Positions 52,266 through 58,975 of a stretch of 64,000 bases of DNA are shown piece by piece. The first letter of the stretch is position 1; every line of letters starts with the position of its first letter. The DNA comes from Sphingomonas sp. PP-CE-1G-424. Its GTDB lineage: Bacteria > Pseudomonadota > Alphaproteobacteria > Sphingomonadales > Sphingomonadaceae. Made by a program: the position numbers and the translations under genes. The notes under the pieces are model-generated. The model was not told the origin of the DNA. It made no database searches and worked only from the letters and a program-made list of their open reading frames with translations. The DNA lies in the NCBI RefSeq assembly GCF_004341085.1, contig NZ_SLXW01000008.1:35240-99239 (forward strand). Reading direction: 5' to 3'.

Positions 52266-52552
52266 CAGACGAGCGGACCATTGATGTGGGCCCGTTCGAC
52301 GGGGACAGCGCAGCGCGCGGCTTGCCATTCAGCGAAAGCCGCCGCGTGCGTGGGGCACAGGTCTTTGTCGGCCGCTGGCGACAGCGTGCACCGCGTGCAG
52401 ATCGGCGCGTCGCAGGTGCCGCTGCGCCTGGTCGACGTCTTCCAGTCGCAGGCCAGTGTAGCCGGCCGGCCGCAAGCGCACCGCTGCCGGCGGCGCGTAC
52501 CGCAGACGATCGCCGAGCCTCCGCCTGGCAGGGTGACGCGTTCGCAGGCCAT
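52265..52552 (-). CDS. Small Cys-rich zinc-ribbon-like phage protein
   Basis: A 95-residue protein with a dense cysteine pattern: RQRCACGRPATLACDW, SGTCDAPICTRCTLS and KDLCPTHAAAF, that is, repeated CxC, CxxC and C..H groups suggesting two zinc knuckles. It sits directly before the PP-loop gene and overlaps it by one base, so they may work together, for example one supplying nucleic-acid binding. No named family recognised. Confidence 0.65.
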   Translation of the reverse strand: MACERVTLPGGGSAIVCGTRRRQRCACGRPATLACDWKTSTRRSGTCDAPICTRCTLSPAADKDLCPTHAAAFAEWQAARCAVPVERAHINGPLV

Positions 52553-52554
52553 GG

Positions 52555-52704
52555 CTAGCCCCGAGGCCGATCTGCCAGGCGCGTGCGGCGGGCTGCTGCG
52601 TCCACGACTCTGCGCTGCCAATTGAAGAACGCGAACACGGCCAAGCCGAGGAGTCCCGCCCCTATGAGGCCGAGCGCGACACCCACCAGGATCCAGAAAA
52701 TCAC
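52555..52704 (-). CDS. Small phage membrane protein
   Basis: A 49-residue protein: VIFWILVGVALGLIGAGLLG continues LAVFAFF, giving one transmembrane helix, followed by a basic tail. It starts at a GTG overlapping the upstream stop by 4 bases (GTGA). No family recognised. Confidence 0.6.
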   Translation of the reverse strand: MIFWILVGVALGLIGAGLLGLAVFAFFNWQRRVVDAAARRTRLADRPRG

Positions 52705-52961
52705 TGGCCCGGTGCCTTTCCGGCTTCGAAGCTGCTGCGCAGCTCGAGGAGCCGATCGGCGGCGTGACGCTCCCAATCTTCGCCGTGCTCGAGCGCTAGC
52801 GAAATGAGGAAGTGTAGCGCTGCCGCGCGCTCATCTTCGTACCGCACCGGGATTTCGAAGCCGACTTCTCGAAGCGCCATCGAGATCGGGTGCAAGCGGA
52901 AGTGAGGCGAGCCGAGAACGTCCGTGAGCGCTGGCGTCATGTCCTTGGGATAGTCGGCCAT
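52701..52961 (-). CDS. Phage hypothetical protein
   Basis: An 86-residue soluble protein: MADYPKDMTPALTDVLGSPH, then a region with EDERAAALHFLISLALEHGE that looks helical. It overlaps the next gene's start by 4 bases and touches the GapR gene by one base. No family recognised; it belongs to the leftward early operon. Confidence 0.55.
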   Translation of the reverse strand: MADYPKDMTPALTDVLGSPHFRLHPISMALREVGFEIPVRYEDERAAALHFLISLALEHGEDWERHAADRLLELRSSFEAGKAPGQ

Positions 52962-53227
52962 CAGATCATCCCCAGCGCTTGGAGATAGACCTCGAGGATT
53001 GCTTCCTCCTCCTGGTACTCTTCCTTCTTCTTCTTACGGATCGACAGGATTTTGCGGATTGCCTTCGGGTCGTATCCACGCCCCTTGGCCTCCGCCATCA
53101 CGTCCGCGATGTCGTCGGCAATGCCCTTCTTCTCTTCCTCGAGGCGTTCGGCGCGCTCGATCAGAAGGCGCAGTTCGTCTGCGGCGACAGCGCCACCGCC
53201 CATGCCGTGCTGGCGTTCTTCAGCCAT
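52961..53227 (-). CDS. GapR/DUF2312 family DNA-binding protein
   Basis: An 88-residue GapR homologue. GapR-type proteins bind overtwisted, AT-rich DNA ahead of replication forks. ELRLLIERAERLEEEKKGIA, DDIADVMAEAKGRGYDPKAI and RKILSIRKKKKEE match the family core. The phage copy may protect or regulate phage replication. Start at 53227; the frame is open to 53332. Confidence 0.9.
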   Translation of the reverse strand: MAEERQHGMGGGAVAADELRLLIERAERLEEEKKGIADDIADVMAEAKGRGYDPKAIRKILSIRKKKKEEYQEEEAILEVYLQALGMI

Positions 53228-53228
53228 G

Positions 53229-53477
53229 TCAGAATCCGATCGTTGCGAGGAGCGCGGCCGCGGCGGCTGCGGGGTTGATCGCGAACATGATCGCGGATCC
53301 GACGAACGCGCCGGCACACGCCAGCATGCCAATGTGCTTTGCCGTCAGGCGATCGGGATCACTCGGCACGTAGGGCGCGCAGACGTCGCAGTCGCAATCG
53401 TATCGATGGATATCGACGAGGCGCAGGTGGGGTGCGCGCAGACGGTATGCGCGCTCGATCTTCGCTGGACGGCTCAT
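53229..53477 (-). CDS. Small phage protein with membrane segment
   Basis: An 82-residue protein. The N-terminal half is basic and has DCDCDVC (three cysteines). The C-terminal half is hydrophobic (IGMLACAGAFVGSAIMFAIN), one or two membrane helices. Start at 53477; the frame is open to 53591. Overlaps the upstream gene by 4 bases. Function unknown. Confidence 0.55.
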   Translation of the reverse strand: MSRPAKIERAYRLRAPHLRLVDIHRYDCDCDVCAPYVPSDPDRLTAKHIGMLACAGAFVGSAIMFAINPAAAAAALLATIGF

Positions 53478-53659
53478 GACCTGTTCTCCGGACGGGAAAG
53501 GATGGCGACGCGGAGCTTCTCGAGGCTCCACGCCAACGGAATGAAGGCGATGGCGATGACGGCGGTGAGTGCGCGGCTGGTCGCGCCGCATACGATCAGA
53601 GCGAATGCCAAGCCGCCGATGGCAGCGAGGATCGCGTGGACGGTGCGGAGGCCATTCAT
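53474..53659 (-). CDS. Small phage membrane protein
   Basis: A 61-residue protein with two predicted helices (residues about 8-24 and 30-45) and a basic C-terminal tail. It overlaps both neighbours by 4 bases (ATGA-type), typical of a compact phage early operon. No family recognised. Confidence 0.55.
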   Translation of the reverse strand: MNGLRTVHAILAAIGGLAFALIVCGATSRALTAVIAIAFIPLAWSLEKLRVAILSRPENRS

Positions 53660-54123
53660 GCCGCCTGCGCCGCGGTTGCGATCGACGTGTCGCCGGCGCT
53701 GTGCTTTGCGGCTTCAGCGACAGCTATCCAGTGCGCCAAGACGCGCAGGTCGACGCCGAGGACATCGTTCAGCACCAGGGCGGTGCGATCCGAAATTGCT
53801 ACGGCATCGGCCTCGATGTCGATCAACCACGCCGCGCGCCGTTGGGCGCAGACACCTGGATCGGTCTCCAGCTGCAGCGCGACCTGCTCGACCGTCAGGC
53901 CAAGTTCCTCGCGCCGAAGGCGGATGCACGTTCCGGGACTCACCGGCGCATCGTCGCCGGCCGCCACGTCGACGCGATCGATCGCGTCGAGGAGCTGACG
54001 CATAGCCAAGGGCAGGTTGCGATCGCTCGGTTCGCTAAGCGCCTGCATCGCCGGTACCAGTTCGCGCAGCTTGGCGGACAGGTTCGAGAGGGCTTGGCTT
54101 CGTGGGCCTGGGTTCAGCGTCAT
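53656..54123 (-). CDS. Phage helix-turn-helix-like protein
   Basis: A 155-residue protein. The middle reads IRLRREELGLTVEQVALQLE, which looks like an XRE-type helix-turn-helix. The flanks (LSAKLRELVPAMQALSEPS, ALVLNDVLGVDLRVLAHWIA) are helical. It could be a transcriptional regulator of the early operon. Coupled by 4-base overlaps. Low certainty for function. Confidence 0.55.
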   Translation of the reverse strand: MTLNPGPRSQALSNLSAKLRELVPAMQALSEPSDRNLPLAMRQLLDAIDRVDVAAGDDAPVSPGTCIRLRREELGLTVEQVALQLETDPGVCAQRRAAWLIDIEADAVAISDRTALVLNDVLGVDLRVLAHWIAVAEAAKHSAGDTSIATAAQAA

Positions 54124-54317
54124 GCCGGCACCAGGTTGTCGTTGTCGGCGCCGATCGGCGCCTGCGCGGCAACGTCGATCAGGTCGATCGCGTCACACAG
54201 GAATCGGGCAGCGTTGACCAGGCGCACGTCGCGCGGTCCGCTCAGCGATACGATCGCGTCGTACTGCACATTAAGGGAATGGGAGATGTCGGTGAGGGCT
54301 TGGCGTGGTTCGGGCAT
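54120..54317 (-). CDS. Small phage protein
   Basis: A 65-residue protein starting MPEPRQALTDISHSLNVQ. It shows weak resemblance to the C-terminal part of its neighbour (repeat of DAID.iDVAA: DAIDLIDVAA here, DAIDRVDVAA there), suggesting a local duplication. Coupled to 53656-54123 by 4-base overlap. Function unknown. Confidence 0.5.
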   Translation of the reverse strand: MPEPRQALTDISHSLNVQYDAIVSLSGPRDVRLVNAARFLCDAIDLIDVAAQAPIGADNDNLVPA

Positions 54318-54407
54318 AGCGAATGATCCAGGCAGCAGTTTACCGCCCCGCCGATCGTGTGATCGGCGGGCGGCGGTGGTTGCGATGATGTCGGCAGGGA
54401 GGCGGCG

Positions 54408-54893
54408 TCAGCCGTCGGGCGGGTCGATCGGGCCTTCGCGCGCGTGACGAATGCGCTTCTTCAAGCTGGCGGATAGCGGCGCGATGGCGCTGTCCGCGTG
54501 CTCTAGTTCACGCAGGGCGGTTTCCATCGTTTGGACGGTAGCGCCCGGATGCATAGCCTCGACGACAAGAGGCGTGGCCTCGCAAGATTCCTTCAGCCAT
54601 GACTGAGCCAGCTGACCGTAAGCATGCTCCTCGGCAAATCGTTCTGCGGCGCTAGACTCGATCATGAGCCCGATCGTTTCGGACAGCGGATACCCAGCAT
54701 GGCCTGCCGCACGCCATTCGAGATCGAGCGCGAGTAGGTCGCGTACCGTCAACTGTCCTGGCTTGGCCGGATCAGACATGTTGTGAAGATAGCCTGCGTC
54801 GCGGCCGGTTGCGGTCGCAGCGCGGTCCTTGAGCGTGCCCAGGACAACCTTCAGCGTGTTTTCGATCGTGACCGGATCGCGCAGCTTGGTCAT
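54408..54893 (-). CDS. CII-like phage regulatory protein
   Basis: A 161-residue protein. The stretch TVRDLLALDLEWRAAGHAGY and an N-terminal segment KVVLGTLKDRAATATGRDA resemble phage regulatory CII-like proteins described for Mu-/lambda-like phages. The start is ATG 54893; the frame extends upstream to 54929. It lies 250 bp after the Cro-like gene, in the same direction. Assignment is tentative. Confidence 0.5.
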   Translation of the reverse strand: MTKLRDPVTIENTLKVVLGTLKDRAATATGRDAGYLHNMSDPAKPGQLTVRDLLALDLEWRAAGHAGYPLSETIGLMIESSAAERFAEEHAYGQLAQSWLKESCEATPLVVEAMHPGATVQTMETALRELEHADSAIAPLSASLKKRIRHAREGPIDPPDG

Positions 54894-55143
54894 GCCTGCC
54901 ACTTTCCGAAAAGTGGCGCCGATCGGCAAAGACGACCGGCGCCCGAGGTGTCATGCGGTTTGGGTGGCAGCAGACTGGGGGCACACACACCGAGGTCGGG
55001 AGACCCGGTGAGCGCGTTCCGACCGGTCTGCCAGCGGCCGAAAGGGTGGAATGGTGACGTCGACGACATACAGGGGAGGAAATGCCGTCGACGCTCGCCG
55101 CCAACGTGGCGGCCGAGAGAAACTAATAGCTGCGGGACCGGCA

Positions 55144-55410
55144 TCAGCGCACCGGCCGCAGGTTGGCGGGAACAGTTTGGTGAGAGACGTCGCCGGCCAA
55201 TCGGTAAATGTCTGGGCGAAGCTGTTCTTTCGAGACACCGGTTGCCGCTTCAACGGCAAGCACGCTCTCCGCCCAAAGTGGCTTGTTATCGCGCAGGAGG
55301 CCATAGACCGACGTCTGGCTTTTCCCGACCAATCGCGCGAACGCGGACTGCGAGCCGACCTTGCGAACGGCTTCAGCTAACGGCGTACCAAGATTGGCTT
55401 CGATCCCCAT
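55144..55410 (-). CDS. Cro/YdaS-like HTH regulator
   Basis: An 88-residue XRE-type protein: GTPLAEAVRKVGSQSAFARL continues VGKSQTSVYGLLRDNKPLWA and ESVLAVEAATGV, matching the YdaS/Cro family of prophage regulators. It is divergent from the CI-like gene and shares the operator region 55411-55494 with it. By analogy it should favour the lytic state by shutting off the CI-like gene. Confidence 0.82.
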   Translation of the reverse strand: MGIEANLGTPLAEAVRKVGSQSAFARLVGKSQTSVYGLLRDNKPLWAESVLAVEAATGVSKEQLRPDIYRLAGDVSHQTVPANLRPVR

Positions 55411-55419
55411 GACGATCAG

Positions 55420-55437
55420 CTATTGGTATTTGCATAG
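55420..55437. promoter_or_regulatory. Operator-like palindrome 1 (CI/Cro switch)
   Basis: CTATTGGTATTTGCATAG is an 18-bp imperfect palindrome (CTAT...ATAG), about ten bases upstream of the Cro-like start. It is almost the same as the site at 55468-55485. Likely bound by the CI-like and Cro-like proteins. Confidence 0.65.
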
Positions 55438-55467
55438 ATCGGTCAAGCGAAACTTGCGGATAGCTAC

Positions 55468-55485
55468 CTATTGGCGTTCCGATAG
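55468..55485. promoter_or_regulatory. Operator-like palindrome 2 (CI/Cro switch)
   Basis: CTATTGGCGTTCCGATAG has symmetric halves CTATTGG and CCGATAG. It lies 9 bases before the CI-like ATG, overlapping its ribosome-site region, so binding would also block that gene. The centre-to-centre distance from site 1 is 48 bp. Confidence 0.7.
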
Positions 55486-55494
55486 GACTACGGA

Positions 55495-55977
55495 ATGAAT
55501 GTGGGCGACCGAATTAGGCAGCGGCTGACCGATCTAGGCATGAGCCAATCGGAACTAGCGCGGCGAGTCGGCATCAACCAAAGCACCGTCGCAGCGCTTT
55601 TGACCGGGCGATCGCGTTCGTCAGGCCACTTGCATTCGATTGCCCGATCGCTTGCGACGACCACTGCCTTTCTGGTTGGTGAAACTGACGACCCGGATGA
55701 AAACGCGCCTCCTCCCCCGCCCAAGCCAGTTGTCCATCACGTAATGATGGCAGTTGCGCTGCCTAGCGAGGCCGCGCTGGCACGAATGTTCTTGGGGCTA
55801 CTGAAGGCTTCGAAGAACGCCGCGTCGATGGACGAGCAAGCTCAGCTTCTCGCGAAGCGTCTACCCAACGCGCTGTCGCAGCTGCGAGATATGCTTCCCG
55901 ACACGGCCCCGATGGTTTCACCTCTAACAGAACGTCCTGCAGCTCTTGCCACGCCTGGTCGCGAACACCGGCGATGA
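55495..55977 (+). CDS. CI-like phage repressor (XRE, no peptidase domain)
   Basis: A 160-residue protein. The N-terminal XRE domain reads RIRQRLTDLGMSQSELARRV and GINQSTVAALLTGRSRSS (helix-turn-helix). A Pro-rich linker (PPPPPKP near residue 67) leads to a helical C-terminus. It lacks the serine/lysine LexA-type peptidase domain used for RecA-driven induction, so induction would need an anti-repressor or another signal. It is divergent from the Cro-like gene over two operator-like sites. It overlaps the next gene by 4 bases. Confidence 0.82.
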   Translation: MNVGDRIRQRLTDLGMSQSELARRVGINQSTVAALLTGRSRSSGHLHSIARSLATTTAFLVGETDDPDENAPPPPPKPVVHHVMMAVALPSEAALARMFLGLLKASKNAASMDEQAQLLAKRLPNALSQLRDMLPDTAPMVSPLTERPAALATPGREHRR

Positions 55978-56864
55978 CAGCACACATTATCTCGCAGGGA
56001 ATACAGCCCTCGCTGCACCCCGGCGTACTTCGAAAAATCGGCTCAATCATAAGTATTCAAGCTCCCATGCCGGCTAAAGCGAAGGGCAATCGGATAAGCG
56101 TTATAACAAATGGGTGTGCATGGCTGGGCTACTTCGTTCGCGTCGGGGTGTTAGCTATTGCGGCCTCAATCGTCCCGGCGGTTGCACAGACGCAGGCTCA
56201 GCAGGACCGGATCGACCGCGTCTCTCGTTTCGCTGTCACGTCGTCGATCTGCGGGCGGCTTGGCATGACGGTTGATCCGCGGCTCGGCGACAAAGTAGAG
56301 GAGGCGTTCAATGCCGAAGCGTCGTCCTGGTCGCTCGGTCGTGACACGTTCGAGCGTCTTAAGCAGGCCTCGATCGACCGGGCAGTTAAGTCGTCTGCGA
56401 TTGATCTCGAGACGGCTTCGGCGAACGCAAAAACCGAAGCAGAGCTGAGGAGGTTGCGGACCATGTTCGTCGCCTATGGCCGCATGTGCGTAGAAGCGAC
56501 GACCGACCCGATCTTCTCTCGGCTCATTACTGCGCCCGCCGGGTTCGATCCGCAGACGGCTGCAACCGCATTCGCCGACAGCATGCTGGAGGGCGGCGGC
56601 CTCGCCAGCTGGCAGACACCAGCAATTCGGGCACGTGGCGACATGATGATGTCGGCCGGCACCTGCCGGAAGCGCATCGGGAAGGACCGTTCGGATGCGC
56701 TGGCAGCGAGGTTCGGTCGATCGGAAGAAGCACGAACACGCGAATACTATCTGAAGTCGTTCGATATTGGACTCAACGACACGGAAATGAACTTCACCCT
56801 AGCGCAGTGCAACCGGCTGATCTCGCGCAACCGCCTCGAGATCGAAAAGGTGGGAACGAAATGA
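55974..56864 (+). CDS. Hypothetical prophage membrane-anchored protein
   Basis: A 296-residue protein overlapping the CI-like stop (ATGA), though an ATG at 56067 may be the real start. A transmembrane or signal segment follows (LGYFVRVGVLAIAASIVPAV). The rest is soluble and helical, with cysteines at TSSICGRLG, RMCVEA, AGTCRK and AQCNRL. I recognise no family. A lysogenic-conversion gene is possible given its coupling to the repressor. GC content is lower than that of the host. Confidence 0.55.
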   Translation: MTAHIISQGIQPSLHPGVLRKIGSIISIQAPMPAKAKGNRISVITNGCAWLGYFVRVGVLAIAASIVPAVAQTQAQQDRIDRVSRFAVTSSICGRLGMTVDPRLGDKVEEAFNAEASSWSLGRDTFERLKQASIDRAVKSSAIDLETASANAKTEAELRRLRTMFVAYGRMCVEATTDPIFSRLITAPAGFDPQTAATAFADSMLEGGGLASWQTPAIRARGDMMMSAGTCRKRIGKDRSDALAARFGRSEEARTREYYLKSFDIGLNDTEMNFTLAQCNRLISRNRLEIEKVGTK

Positions 56865-56889
56865 TTGAGGCCATGACCAGGACAGCATC

Positions 56890-57240
56890 TTGACCGTTCC
56901 GATATCGCTGAAGTCCGATTTCGACAGCACGCGCGGCATGTTGAAGCGGACGACGCCGTTTGATGCGGATCAGCTCGTCGGCAACGCCATAGTTTTCCTA
57001 GACTCTATCCGGCAATACATCGTGCCAGCAGATAGCTTCGATCGTGCATTTGATGCCGTCGCTGTCCATGCTCGCGACTTCCGAACCGTGATGGCTCGAG
57101 AGGGCTTTCCGTCGCGACGAGACCAGGCGTCTGTCGAGCAGGCTCGGCAGCTTGTGCTGCTCGCCCTCGATCGTCTCGATGATGCGCTGACCGAAGCGAA
57201 GCCGAACGATATGGCTAGGGCAATGGGGATGGACTGGTGA
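56890..57240 (+). CDS. Small prophage protein
   Basis: A 116-residue soluble helical protein starting at a TTG (56890). The segment FLDSIRQYIVPADSFDRAFD and a closing helix DALTEAKPNDMARA are unremarkable. The TTG start has only a weak AGGAC upstream, so the true start is uncertain. Family not recognised. Confidence 0.45.
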   Translation: MTVPISLKSDFDSTRGMLKRTTPFDADQLVGNAIVFLDSIRQYIVPADSFDRAFDAVAVHARDFRTVMAREGFPSRRDQASVEQARQLVLLALDRLDDALTEAKPNDMARAMGMDW

Positions 57241-57328
57241 CGAGGCAGACCGAAACCGCCGCGCTGACGGAGCGAGGACAGGGGCTCATGCTGGCATATC
57301 TTGATCGAGAAGCCAGGAACGTCGGGTC

Positions 57329-57595
57329 GTGACCGACAACCAGTCAACGCCCCCCGATTCCGAAGGGGCCACCGATGAAATCGGCTATGTGAAGTTCAGC
57401 TCGGGGGATCTGCTGTTCATGCTGACCCGTTTGGCCGTCATTACTGGCAACGTCATCACCGCTGTTTCTGTAATGGCAGGGGGCGACACGACGAACGCCG
57501 CTCGCCTCGCGTCTGAAGCCGGAGCAAAGCTCGACGGTATGCTCGAGGAAATTGCGAACAAGCTTCGTGAAGCGTTGGCCGACCATGATAGTTGA
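57329..57595 (+). CDS. Small prophage protein
   Basis: An 88-residue acidic protein. An N-terminal linker precedes FSSGDLLFMLTRLAVITGNV, a mildly hydrophobic helix, and a helical C-terminus (LDGMLEEIANKLREALA). It begins at GTG 57329. Its last bases overlap the start of the next gene. Family not recognised. Confidence 0.5.
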   Translation: MTDNQSTPPDSEGATDEIGYVKFSSGDLLFMLTRLAVITGNVITAVSVMAGGDTTNAARLASEAGAKLDGMLEEIANKLREALADHDS

Positions 57596-57974
57596 GGAGC
57601 GTCTGCGGCTCCAGCTTGAGGAGGTCTCTCGTCAGCGTGCTGAGCATCGTGAGGACGTCGAGAGGTTGCGCGGTGGCAGCGGCGGTGGCACATCAGGCGG
57701 CGTGACCGACGATTGGAAGGAAGGCGTCAACGGGCAGCTCAAGCAGCTTCACGAAGACGTGCGTCGATTGACTGGGTGGATCATCGCAGGAGCGATCGCG
57801 CCGTTCGTCGCGATTATCGGTCTCTACGCGTTCACCAGTCTCAAGTCAGATAACGTCGCCAACAGGATCGTCGGTGTCGAAACTCGCATGACGACCCTGC
57901 AAGTCGAGCAGGCGAAGCAGGGCGGGAAACTTGATATTTTGCTCGAACGGGTGGAGCGACCGGCGAAGCGATAG
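57585..57974 (+). CDS. Small prophage protein, coiled coil plus membrane helix
   Basis: A 129-residue protein with an N-terminal coiled coil (EERLRLQLEEVSRQRAEHRE), a Gly-rich hinge (RGGSGGGTSGG) and one membrane helix (WIIAGAIAPFVAIIGLYAFT), then a short coiled tail. The plan resembles phage holin-like or inner-membrane scaffold proteins, but without neighbouring lysis genes I would not name it. Start ATG 57585 overlaps the previous gene. Confidence 0.5.
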   Translation: MIVEERLRLQLEEVSRQRAEHREDVERLRGGSGGGTSGGVTDDWKEGVNGQLKQLHEDVRRLTGWIIAGAIAPFVAIIGLYAFTSLKSDNVANRIVGVETRMTTLQVEQAKQGGKLDILLERVERPAKR

Positions 57975-57986
57975 CGACAGGGCAGG

Positions 57987-58193
57987 TTATCTCCACTGCC
58001 CTTCGAACGCGAACCGATCGGCCGCAACCTCCAACGCAGCGAGCCGATCGCGACGATGTTGCTCCCGCCGGGCGCGATCTATGACGGCCTGGCTGAGCCG
58101 CTCTTACCCAGGATGCGGCCGGCGCTGTTTCTTGGCGAGCGACCGCATCGCGTGGAAATAGCCTGCAACCTGATTCTCCCATTCGCTCGCCAC
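57987..58193 (-). pseudogene. Interrupted small reading frame
   Basis: From GTG 58193 the minus strand reads VASEWENQVAGYFHAMRSLA and KKQRRPHPG, a stop, then in the same frame ERLSQAVIDRARREQHRRDR and LAALEVAADRFAFEGQWR. Both halves look like coding sequence joined by a stop at codon 30. It may be an inactivated 68-codon gene, or two tiny genes. Not recognised. Confidence 0.3.
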
Positions 58194-58244
58194 GCGACTC
58201 CAAGTGGCGAGCCGACGTCGTGGAGGACAGCGAAAAAAAAACAG

Positions 58245-58337
58245 GGGTATCGGCGGGGTACATGGCCCCAAGGGCATGTCGAAAACGCCGCAATCCCGCG
58301 GCTTTCGGAAGGCTGCGGCGGAGGGGATATCCGCCGC
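58245..58337. repeat. Repeat copy A (93 nt), paired with 58637-58729
   Basis: Starts GGGTATCGGCGGGGTA and ends in a GCGGCGGA/TCCGCCGC hairpin. It aligns without gaps to copy B, with roughly two thirds of positions identical by eye. Read on the minus strand, both give a peptide with PPPQ and LPRRYP-like elements. Confidence 0.65.
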
Positions 58338-58345
58338 ATGAACAC

Positions 58346-58525
58346 CTATTCGGCAAGAACCAAGCGCGCTCGTTCGTCGTGTTGCTTTTCGCCGAGCGCC
58401 GCAAAGACTGCCGCTTGATCTAAATGGCTGCGCCGCTCGCCAGCGGTTTTGGCGCGCGCCGCGACAGTCAGCTCAATCTCGGTAAGCAGTTCGTAGTTGA
58501 TATGGTGGGGCAAAGTGGGCTCCAT
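58346..58525 (-). CDS. Small hypothetical prophage protein
   Basis: A 59-residue protein (ATG 58525) opening MEPTLPHHINYELLTEIELT, then ERRSHLDQAAVFAALGEKQH. It looks like a small helical protein of a type I have seen in sphingomonad prophages, function unknown. No clear ribosome site. It lies between the two 93-nt repeat copies. Confidence 0.45.
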   Translation of the reverse strand: MEPTLPHHINYELLTEIELTVAARAKTAGERRSHLDQAAVFAALGEKQHDERARLVLAE

Positions 58526-58975
58526 CGTTCGCGTCGAATTGGTGTTGCCGTAGCCACGATCAGATTGCCGAAAAGACGAGGGTCCGAGATGATTTTTTGC
58601 ATCGATCATGGATGTATCGCGTTCGCGACGCCCTGCGGGTATCGCCGGGGTAAATCGCCCGTCTAGCACGTCGACAACGGCGCATTTTCGCGGTGTGCGG
58701 AAGCCTGCGGCGGAGGGTGCGTCCGCCGCGGAGCGGCCGGAATAGGGAGGAAAGCGGACGTTCAGCGCCAGACTGCGCGCCCTTTACCGTAGCCGGGAAA
58801 CTTGCCCTCGAACTTGTCCATGAAATCCGCCGCAACCGCATGGCTGGAACAGCATCAGTTCTGTCTCTTGCAGGTACGGCGGCATACTCGCTTTGTCTGT
58901 CTTTTTATGGAGTCGCAGACCAGCTGTTGAGAGGACGCTTCGCCTCTGGCACCGTTAGCTAGGGAAGGGGCACAT
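58526..58975. other. Intergenic region before ATPase gene
   Basis: Holds repeat copy B (58637-58729), otherwise nothing I recognise. AAGGGGCACAT just before 58976 is the ribosome site of the ATPase gene. AT content rises toward that gene. Confidence 0.4.
58637..58729. repeat. Repeat copy B (93 nt), paired with 58245-58337
   Basis: Starts GGGTATCGCCGGGGTAAAT and ends in GCGGCGGAGGGTGCGTCCGC plus CGC, a hairpin similar to that of copy A. Same length and direction as copy A. Confidence 0.65.

Noticed and set aside
57585..57974. Holin assignment for the coiled-coil membrane protein
   Set aside because: It has one membrane helix and a coiled coil, but no endolysin or spanin gene lies nearby, so the name would be a guess.
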